Assembly (NCBI GenBank): GCA_033032865.1
Contig: JAWHQI010000040.1
Location: 13,967,501 to 14,031,500, forward strand
DNA: 64,000 nucleotides
Source: Dactylorhiza incarnata
Taxonomy: Eukaryota; Streptophyta; Magnoliopsida; Asparagales; Orchidaceae
Direction: 5' to 3'
The first letter of the stretch is position 1. Each line of letters starts with the position of its first letter. The position numbers and the translations under genes were made by a program. A model generated the notes under the pieces. The model made no database searches. It was not told the DNA's origin and was given only the letters and a program-made list of their open reading frames with translations. Shown one piece after another: positions 56,801 to 64,000 of the stretch.

Positions 56801-57958
56801 GGGTTTCATTTCGGAGGATCGTCCGGACTACATATGCAAATTGAAGAAAGCCCTATATGGTTTGAAGCAAGCTCCTCGGGCGTGGTATGGGAAGATCGCG
56901 GAATATCATCTATTCTGCGGGTTCTTTGCTTCAGATTCTGATTCTAGCTTGTTCATCAAGAAGGAGGGGGCGCTTCGGGTTATTGTGCAGCTGTATGTGG
57001 ATGACATGATTGTCACCGGGAACTCGAAGGAGGAGGTAGCAAGGCTGAAAGCTGAGCTTGCTATCAGGTTCGAGATGAAGGATCTGGGGGAGCTTCACCA
57101 TTTCCTTAGACTCGAGGTCCAGAGGCGGGAGAGCGGAGTGCTCATTTCTTAGGAAGGATATGTGGAGCGAATCGTGAAACGATTTGGCATGGAAGAAGGG
57201 AAGAGCAGCTCTATACCTCTGGAACAGCATCATAAACTTCGAAAGGATGAGGGAAGAGTTCTATCTGATCCGTTGGTGTTCCGAGCTCTGGTGGGGAGCT
57301 TGATATATTTGACCATCACGAGGCCTGATTTTGCTTATGCAGTTGACAAAGTGAGTCAGTACATGGCGGAACCACGGAAACCTCATCTTCTAGCGGCGAA
57401 ATGTATATTGAAGTATGTGAAGTCGACCTCTGATTTGGGTTTCCTTTTTAGGAGAGGGTAGGGCTTGGAGTTGCATAGATACATGGATGTTGACTACGGG
57501 GAGACGTGGATGATCGGAGATCAACGTCTGGTTATGTCTTTATGACGGGCCCCACAGCTATCTCTTGGTGCAACAAAAAGCAAGACTCGGTGTCCGTATC
57601 TACCACAGAAGCGGAGTACAAGGCTTCGGCCTTGGCAGCTCAGGAAGCTGTTTGGCTCAGGAGGTTGGTAGAGGATGTTCATGAAGAGATTCGAGGTCCC
57701 ACTATGCTACGCGGGGACAATGAGAGTGCTCTCAAGCTGGTTAACAATCCAGTCTGTCACGCGAGGACCAAGCATATAGAGATTGAGCACCATTTCATTC
57801 GTGAAAAGGTGTTGGGAGGATCTCTAATGGTCGAGCATGTTCGGAGTGCGGACAATGTCGCAGACATCTTCATAAAGACGCTGGAGAAGAGACCATTTAC
57901 ACGGTTGCGGAGTTTACTCGGGCTAGTCTCCACTTCCCACTTCAAGGGGGAGTGTTGA
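53873..57958 (+). pseudogene. Element G gag-pol polyprotein, four lesions
   Basis: Start MEGEFARGLGIELL at 53873. A two-base deletion near 54149 (judged against J) moves the frame; the rest is one 54150-57152 reading. In order: Gag UBN2; zinc knuckle CFRCNKTGHFKKDR (last Cys is Arg, about 54635); protease WIVDLGCGHHLTG, where DSG has become DLG (54822-54830); HERLGHV and CAGC zinc-binding region (about 55220-55325); integrase D-D-E (HGDLMGP, RTDNGGEF, NGVAERK; 55404-55720); reverse transcriptase with intact LYVDDMIVTGN (about 56990). A TAG at 57150 stands where CAG is expected, another stop is at 57459, and a one-base shift lies near 57505. RNase H ends FKGEC, its stop codon inside the right LTR. 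Confidence 0.95.
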
Positions 57959-59139
57959 AATTTTGAAGTGGTGTGGAGGAGACCGGGCGGTCTGGTGTGG
58001 GAGATCGCGGAGACCGCGCGGCTTATGTATGTTATCTGCCAGTCTGGCTCTGCCGGACTGTTCTTGTGATCTGCTGACTGGCCGGTTTGTTCTTGTTCGC
58101 TGCGGTCTGTTCCCGAGTTTGTTCTGCTTTGTTGGCCTATCTTCTTTGTTGGAAGACTGGGCGGGTTGTTCTTATATGACCGTCTATCCGGGCGGTCTAT
58201 CCTGGCGATTTGGCGACTTGTTCTAAGTCGGCCAGATGGTTCCTGGTTTGCTCCTGGTGGTCTAAGGGAGGAGTACCATTATGATCACGTGGCTTGTGCG
58301 CGGTCTCGTGTTCGCGCGGCTTGAGTGCGAGCTGTCTGCTGTTCTGCGGTCTTGGTCTGATGATCGTCCAAGTGGTCTGATCGCGCGGTCTGTCTTTTAA
58401 GACCGCTGGCGATCTGACGGGTGGTGACTGTATCCCAGTTTGTGTGGTGACGACATCCGTTTACCCGTCTATAAATAGGGGTGCATGGCTCGTAATTCAC
58501 AACGAGAACTGTAAGAACTGAGCCTGGGTTAATTCGTGCGGTCTCACTTTGAGGTCGGGCGGTCTCGGAAGCGAGCTGACTGTTTGTTGTGTTCGCAGGT
58601 TTGCGATCAGCAGGTTGCGGTCTTCTTCCTTGGTGATTCCCAGCGGCTAGAATAAACAACTCGGCAGCGGTCTGTCTGCGAGTTGGTTTATGTTTGTTCT
58701 TGTGATGTTCGCAGCGAGCTCAGCGATCAGGCGACCTTCAGCGGTTAGGCGATCTGAGTTGCGGTCTGGAGACAGCTTCAGTTCCTTGTTCCAATAAGCT
58801 TCAGTTCGTGCGGTCTGAGGTGCGGTCTTGTAGTGCTGGCATTCTGTCCGGTTTCTGTTCGTGCGATCTCAGGTCAAGCTGGGCGAGTTCTGAAGTGGTG
58901 CGGCTTGTGCGGTCTGAGCTTGTCTAGCCGCCAGCTTTGCTTTTTTGGTGTGTTTTATTCTTCTCGTCTCCGTGATTCTGATGAATCATGTCTCGCCATG
59001 TATACCTCGCAATGTAAATGAAGATTGTGTTTCAATAAAGTTTCTTGTGTTGCTGTGTGACATTGTGGTTGTTTGGCCTTAACTCAGTTGATGCAACTCC
59101 TGCTTACTCCTAAGCGGTCCAATTTCAAAAAATTTAACA
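57953..59139 (+). repeat. Element G right LTR
   Basis: 1187 bases, near-identical to the left LTR; TATA box 58470-58477. Confidence 0.92.
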
Positions 59140-59144
59140 GGTTC

Positions 59145-59649
59145 TATCCTCATTTGAGATCTTCTCACCAATAGAGATTAATTGACTAACAATGGTATTG
59201 AATTGAGTCAAGTGCTCTGAAAATGAATCACCCTCATGCATCCGAAGTTTATACCACTTCTTCCTCAATAGCAATTTGTTTACCAGGGACTTGCTCTGGT
59301 AAAGGGATTCCAACTTACGCCACAGACTTCGCGCTGAAGTCTCCTCCATGACGTTAGTCAAGATTGAATCTGCAAGGAATAACCGGATCAGGCCCTTGGC
59401 CTTCCGAGCGGTTTTCATCCAGATCGTAGCCTCCGCTGCATCCTCTGCAGTCGCCTCTGCAGATTTCCCCGTCGATGTGCTCGCATCCTTCTCCCCAACC
59501 ATATCAACGGGAGGATCATCTTCGATCACAGACCATAGATCTCGATCAATCAACATATCCTCCATCTTCATCTTCCATAGATCGAATCAACTTCCATCAA
59601 ACTTCTCGATCTCGATCCGCACGCCACCAGAACCCATTCCCAGGATCAT
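59145..59649 (-). pseudogene. Element F gag, amino-terminal part
   Basis: Minus strand from a likely ATG at 59649 (MILGMGSGGVRIEIEKFDGS), a TGA, then FDLWKMKMEDMLIDRDLWSVIED and the UBN2 patterns 'ARSLWRKLESLYQSKSL' and 'MHEGDSFSEHLTQFNTIVSQL', to the point where G is inserted. It continues at 52592 on the far side of G (AITLLCSLPDSW...). Copia capsid protein; broken by the stop and by G. Confidence 0.88.
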
Positions 59650-59671
59650 GAAACCTCGCTTTGATACCAAA

Positions 59672-60372
59672 TGTAAAGAAACAGGGTGTGCCGAGATGAG
59701 AAATTTGAAAGAACAATTCACAGGAATCACAGATTAATCACAGAAGACACACAAATCTACTGAGGTTCACCCAAATCTGGGCTATGTCCCCTCTCCCCTT
59801 CCTCTTCTAATTATTATAATCACCAAATCAGATTACAACTTACAAGGTTACAAGGATCAAGAAAGCCGATCCTACCTCATTCAACCCTCTTCAGACAAGA
59901 ACAGAGGAACCGCCGCCAAGCCCAACCGCACAAAACACTGTCGCACTCCTTAGGATTAGACTTAACCCTAAACTAGGGTTACGCACCCTTTAAATAGGGC
60001 GCCAAACCAGTTCAACAACATCCGCTGAGATGGCATGTCAAAAACCGTTGAGACAGTTCAGCTACATCCGCTGAGACGACATGTACAACTGCTGAGACAG
60101 TTCAGCTACATCCGCTGAGACGACATGTACATCCGCTGAGATAGTTCAGCTACATCCGCAGAGACGACATGTCAAAACCGCTGAGACAGTTCAGCAACAT
60201 CCGCTGCGACGGCACAGGAGTATCCGCTGAGATAGCATTACTTTAGGACCCGTTCGTCAAACGCAGTTCGACGAACCCTTCTCCGTTCGTCGAACGCCGT
60301 TCGACGAATTCATCTCCATTTGTCGAACGCCATTCGACGAACCCTGACCAAAAGTGTTCCCTAACTCCAACA
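59672..60372 (-). repeat. Element F 5' LTR
   Basis: 701 bases. It is 33 bases longer than the other copy, mainly by one extra TTCGTCGAACGCC-type unit (60304-60340). Minus-strand TATA box 59989-59996. Repeat array 60020-60238 and palindromes 60250-60340. Confidence 0.9.
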
Positions 60373-60889
60373 ACTTCATCATGTCAGCTATGTAGCTTAC
60401 TACTATATATTCCATCATGCTTATATTTTTCTCAATAAGTAGTATTTAACAAGCTTTTGATTGCATCCTATTTTTCTTCTCGACATAGAACATATTACTC
60501 CTTATTGCACACTCTCACCTAAACCTTCTTTTGATACTACCAAAAGGGTAGAATAAATTAAATAAATCTAATATTTAGGGGGAGTACATTATAATGATTT
60601 CAAACTCAAAGAAAGTATTTATGTAGGGGGAGTAATCATATAGGAGGTGCATACACTATCAACGCTCGATCATGACAATCCTTCAATAAGTGTTTCTTAA
60701 TCAATCTTATTAGATATACACTCATCCCTACCCACTTTTGCTAATAACAAAGGGGGAGAAGAAATTGAGAAATCTAGTCAAATAGATATTTAGGGGGAGT
60801 AAATTATAAGAGAACACTTATGTAGGGGGAGGACTTCATTTAGAAAGAGTATCCATTATCGCTTTCAATTCTATCACGCTCATAATATG
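60373..60889 (+). other. AT-rich DNA with repeated polypurine-like tracts
   Basis: Right flank of F, probably the 3' interior of I. Five AGGGGGAG tracts: near 60578, 60627, 60753, 60792 and 60823. No ORF. No LTR of I follows; D's LTR starts instead. Confidence 0.5.
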
Positions 60890-61009
60890 TGTTGGGAATC
60901 TTGTCCACATGATTCCTAATTTGAAGAAGTCATCATGTCAAGAGTACTTCACTTTGTATTTGATCGTACATCTAGTTCATAATCTCAGGAAAATATAAGT
61001 ACATATTGT

Positions 61010-61340
61010 CGAGAAGAACATGCGATATCGTCGACAATGCGTGCTTGTCGTCATAATGACTAGCAGAGCAGCAGCCGCTGAGAAGCAAAGTATTCGTCGA
61101 CTGCTGAGAAATGACTAGTTCGCCGAACACTGAGACTTAGCGAGATCGTTGAATGAAGAATGCAGATCGTCGAATGCTGAGATATGGCGAGATCGTCGAA
61201 CGAAGAATGTTGATCGTCGAATGATGAGACGTGGCGAGATCGTCGAACGAAGAATGGCGATCATCGAACGAAGGATAGCAAGTTCGTCAATCGTAGAAAG
61301 TTGTTCGTCGAACGCAGAGAAGACTCAAAGATATTGAAGG
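61010..61340. repeat. U3 palindrome array of element D
   Basis: About twelve GATCGTCGAACGAAGAATG / TTCGTCGAACGC words with GCTGAGAYNTGGCGA between, period about 20 and 45 bases. Further CGTCGAGA words continue sparsely to 61740. Confidence 0.75.
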
Positions 61341-61922
61341 AAGGAATGTCGTCGAGACGATGCTGTATCGTCGACATCAACAAATTGGCCATACTGTCAA
61401 GAAGAGCAGATATCATCATATAGAAGCCTTGTCGCTGATAAAGCTAAGGATGACTGATGGCGTTGGACATCGTCATGAAGAAGGCATGTCGTCGAGTAAA
61501 CAACATGATTACGATGACATATTGCAAGAAAGAGGATCTCAACGACACAGTCAGAAATAACATATCGTCGTATATGAAGAATTGCCATGATGTCTCGTAT
61601 TATCGTGATACCAGCATCAGAAGCAGAAGAAAGAAGACATGAAGGACTACAAGAGTTCATGGCATCGACAAAGACCTGTCGTCGAGATATTATCCATGTC
61701 GTCATAACAATGGAAATATCGTCGAGACAGATTCAAATCATGCGGACGTGCTGTCAGCAGTTAATGCCATCGCCTGATTGTCCAATCAGCGTGTGCACTT
61801 AACGAATCGAGGTATTAACGTGTACTACAAAAGAAATAAAGATATCAGCACGTGCTAAAAAGGAATGGAGGTCTGACACTTAAAGAAACTTTTTAGAAGA
61901 CCGTTGGGAGACCTCGCAGTCT

Positions 61923-61930
61923 TATAAAAA
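61923..61930 (+). promoter_or_regulatory. TATA box of element D LTR
   Basis: TATAAAAA in CTTATAAAAAGGG, same place as in C. Confidence 0.7.
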
Positions 61931-62221
61931 GGGATACATGAGGTTGCCCTAATAGGTGAATCATAAAGAAAGAACTTGCGCATATAGTGAATCAAAAAAC
62001 ACAAGCGCCGCAAGAAAGAAAGAGAAAAAGAAGGAGCAGTCATCTTCATCGACAGCTAAGAAGCCAATCCTCATCTGGCTAAGAAAAGATTTGATGAAGA
62101 ACTGTGCGCTCAAGATCTGATTCAGAATAATCTTCTTCAATCATAAGGAGCCAATCTTCAACAGGCTAAAGGTGCCGATCTTCATTCGGCAGAAGAAACA
62201 TTTTATTATTGTATTTTCTTG

Positions 62222-62480
62222 TAAGGCTTGCAGGCCAAATTGTCTAGCTTGAGGGCTGGAGAGCTGTGAGGCTTGAGGTATAGCACTTGCGGGTGCGACT
62301 TGTCGAGCTAGAGGGCTCGGGTGCAGTAGGGGCTTGTGGGCCTAGGCTGTAGGCACAGGACTTGCGGGTCTGTGTTGTGTTAGGCTTGAGGGCCTGAGTG
62401 TCGAGCTTGCGGGCTCGGGGGCAGTAAGGGCTTGAGGGCTTAGGCTATTGGGACTTGCGGGTCCGTGTTGTATGGCTTGA
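62222..62480 (+). other. Leader hairpin cluster, loop TTG[A/C]GG (element D)
   Basis: Twelve units. Arms include GGC/GCC, GCAC/GTGC (around 62282-62295, not seen in C), CGAGC/GCTCG twice (once with core TAGAGG), AGGC/GCCT and GGAC/GTCC. One unit (near 62267-62278) has lost its right arm. Unit order only partly follows C. Confidence 0.78.
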
Positions 62481-62723
62481 GGGCCTGAAGATTTTGGCGG
62501 AGTTTGCTGAGCCTAGCACACTGCTGGGTAGGCGTAGAGGGAAAGAGGACTACTCAAGACACCCCATCTTGAGGAACCTCTATAGATCATGTGTCCTCTG
62601 GCGTGACTTATTTGTATGTTAATTTTGTGCATTGCTTGAATCTTGATAACTCACACTAATAGATCAAAAAGTACCAAGATCACCTAACACCCCCCTCTAG
62701 GTGAACATTCCATCCCCAACAAG

Positions 62724-62735
62724 TGGTATCAAAGC
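62724..62735 (+). other. Primer binding site of element D
   Basis: TGGTATCAAAGC two bases after the LTR. Confidence 0.85.
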
Positions 62736-62789
62736 GAGGTTGATCAAAAGGAGACTTAATAGTCCGATCTAGATCAGGAACGACTCACC

Positions 62790-64000
62790 ATGGCCGGTGG
62801 AGATCCGAATCGCGAAATGAGAGCCATGAAGCTTCCCATCTGCACAAAAGAGAATTTCCCCATTTGGAAGGAAAGAGTAAGACTCTTTATGGGGGCAGCT
62901 GACCCAAGAATCTACCTTACAATCAAGCAGGGTCCCTTCATCCCTACCACTGCCTCCACTATTGATCCAACCAGGCAGGTGATAAAGAAATATGAAGACA
63001 TGACCAGGGACGAGCTGGCCTTAGTAGGTCTAGACAAGAGGGCACAAAACGTCATCGTAAGTGCCATAGATGACTCAACCCTCCAAAATCTATTTCACTG
63101 CAAAACAGCCAAGGAGATGTGGGACTCCTTGATCGTATACATGGAGGGTACTGAAGAGGTAAGGGATGAAAGGAAATCTCTCCTCAACCAGGAATATGAA
63201 GCCTTCAAACAAGGCAAGAATGAAACAATCTACAACTGCTATGAGAGATTTTTCAAGATCGTGAATGGACTGAGAAACTATGACAGAGAGGTCACTAAAT
63301 CTGATCTAAATGACAAATTTCTCAGATCCCTCACAAAGGAATGAGATATCAAGATATGTGCCATCAGAGAGATGGGCCAACTGGGCAACATGGAGCCCAA
63401 GAACCTATACAGAAAGCTGTTGTCTCATGAACTTCAGCTTAATACAAGGAAGGCTGAAGAAGAAGAAAGCTCAAAGGTGAGCTCAAGAGAAATATCGGTG
63501 GCTCTAAAGGCTGAGAGCACCAGAAGATTCAAGGGCAAGACCTCTGCTTCTCAGAATAGAACTGAGAATAATAAGGAATCAGAAGCCAGCTCCTCTAACT
63601 CTGATGATTCTGATAGAGAGGTGGCCCTCCTCTCAAAACAATTCAAAAAGCTGCTACACAGAAGGAGGAGGGACAACAACAGAAGCTCCTCCTCAAGCTC
63701 CAGAAGATCTGACTACCGGGACAGATCTGGGGCTCCCAGGGAGGACAGGTATAAATCCAACTCCAGTAGATATGATTTAAATAATATTGTTTGCTATTCT
63801 TGCAGCAAAATAGGTCACATGGCTGTAGACTGCCCCTCCAAGAAAAAGGATTCAAGGAACCACGAAGAGAGAAGAAGCTCTAGGAGCAAGAGAACCTCTG
63901 AAAAGGGGTTCGTGGTAAAGAAGAACAAAACGTTGAGTGACTCTGACTCAAGCTCCTCTGGGATTGAGGCTGAAGCACTTATTGGACGGATGGCCATCAA
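62790..64000 (+). pseudogene. Element D gag, one stop, incomplete at window end
   Basis: Start MAGGDPNREMRAMKLPICTK. The full UBN2 domain follows (WKERVRLFM, KTAKEMWDSLIVYMEG, YNCYERFFKIVNGL). TGA at 63342-63344 falls where a Trp is expected (SLTKE-W-DIK). Past it the same frame continues with KNLYRKLLSHELQL, a serine/arginine-rich basic stretch (about 63500-63760), an intact zinc knuckle CYSCSKIGHMAVDC (about 63793-63834), another basic/serine part and the acidic NKTLSDSDSSSSG near the end. It is the best-preserved gag here: one nonsense change, which could be recent decay. Confidence 0.9.

Larger units (their letters stand above)
52598..59139 (+). mobile_element. Element G: nearly full-length copia retrotransposon
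   Basis: 6542 bases. LTRs 52598-53783 (1186 bp) and 57953-59139 (1187 bp), TGTTGAAATTTT to TTTAACA, primer site TGGTATCAGAGC at 53784-53795, polypurine tract TTCAAGGGGGAG before 57953. The LTRs differ at a few positions in the first 80 bases, so insertion is recent compared with its neighbours but not brand new. One long gag-pol with four lesions. Same family as J. Nested in F's gag in the opposite orientation. Confidence 0.95.
48392..60372 (-). mobile_element. Element F: copia retrotransposon hosting element G
   Basis: Minus-strand copia (Tork/Tnt1-like by Gag and protease motifs; inference) with LTRs 48392-49059 and 59672-60372, primer site 59658-59669 (TGGTATCAAAGC), a full but broken gag-pol, and target duplication ACTTT/ACTTC. 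Element G (52598-59139) is inserted in its gag. Without G it is about 5.4 kb. It sits in AT-rich DNA attributed to I. Confidence 0.93.
60890..62721 (+). repeat. Element D left LTR
   Basis: 1832 bases, TGTTGGGAATC to CCCAACA. U3 array of TCGTCGAACGAAGAATG words (61010-61340), TATA box TATAAAAA at 61923-61930, leader hairpin cluster 62222-62480. Aligns in order with C's LTR but differs substantially, so they are separate insertions of related families. Confidence 0.9.
60890..64000 (+). mobile_element. Element D: copia retrotransposon, left end (runs off window)
   Basis: LTR 60890-62721, primer site 62724-62735, gag from 62790 to the window end. Related to C by LTR. The bases before it are ATATG. 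Pol, if present, is outside the window. Confidence 0.9.

Overview
This window looks like nuclear DNA from a flowering plant with a large, repeat-rich genome. No host gene, rRNA or tRNA was recognised. Essentially everything that can be identified is LTR retrotransposon, mostly Ty1/copia with several Ty3/gypsy pieces, plus one small hAT-type DNA element. The plant assignment rests on initiator-Met tRNA primer sites (TGGTATCAGAGC), plant copia Gag/Pol motifs, an Athila-like gypsy with its typical primer site and polypurine tract, and the nested-insertion layout. I cannot name the species. I named the elements A to K for reference.

Layout, left to right. 1-7567: a long gypsy LTR carrying a TTCGNCGAA satellite-like array, split by copia element A (980-5920, target duplication GTTCC). 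A's right LTR holds a 556-bp hAT-like element (5182-5737, target duplication CTATATAT). 7568-9832: eroded gypsy-like noncoding DNA. 9833-15451: copia J, minus strand, whose 5' LTR is cut by copia B (minus, 15452-19384). B is in turn cut inside its reverse transcriptase by copia C (plus, 19385-22773). 22774-24204: an unassigned segment with two unfamiliar ORFs. 24205-28534: copia E, minus, lacking pol and its other LTR. 28547-30834: a gypsy LTR. 30835-35164: gypsy K, minus, eroded, with H (Athila-like, non-autonomous, 35170-41895, target duplication CATCA) inserted in it. 42293 onward: copia I (plus), gag only, followed by AT-rich DNA. 48392-60372: copia F (minus, target duplication ACTTY) with copia G (plus, 52598-59139) nested in its gag. 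60890 to the end: copia D (plus), 5' LTR and gag, running off the window.

All coding regions are broken to some degree. G is the nearest to intact and D's visible gag has a single stop. F, J, B and E are clearly dead. A, C and I keep only gag, and all three have lost the same central part of gag.

The most striking signal lies inside the LTRs rather than in genes. Unrelated LTR families each carry an array of short self-complementary, CG-containing motifs upstream of their TATA box. One such motif, TTCGWCGAA, recurs in at least six different families. Separately, in the transcribed leader (R/U5) of C, D and E, and more weakly A and B, there are rows of short hairpins. Their stems change in a compensatory way while the loop stays nearly constant: TTG[A/C]GG in C/D, and CCT(T/G)ATCAAA in E and A/B. 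This looks like conserved RNA structure in retrotransposon genomic RNA and is the best candidate here for an undescribed system.
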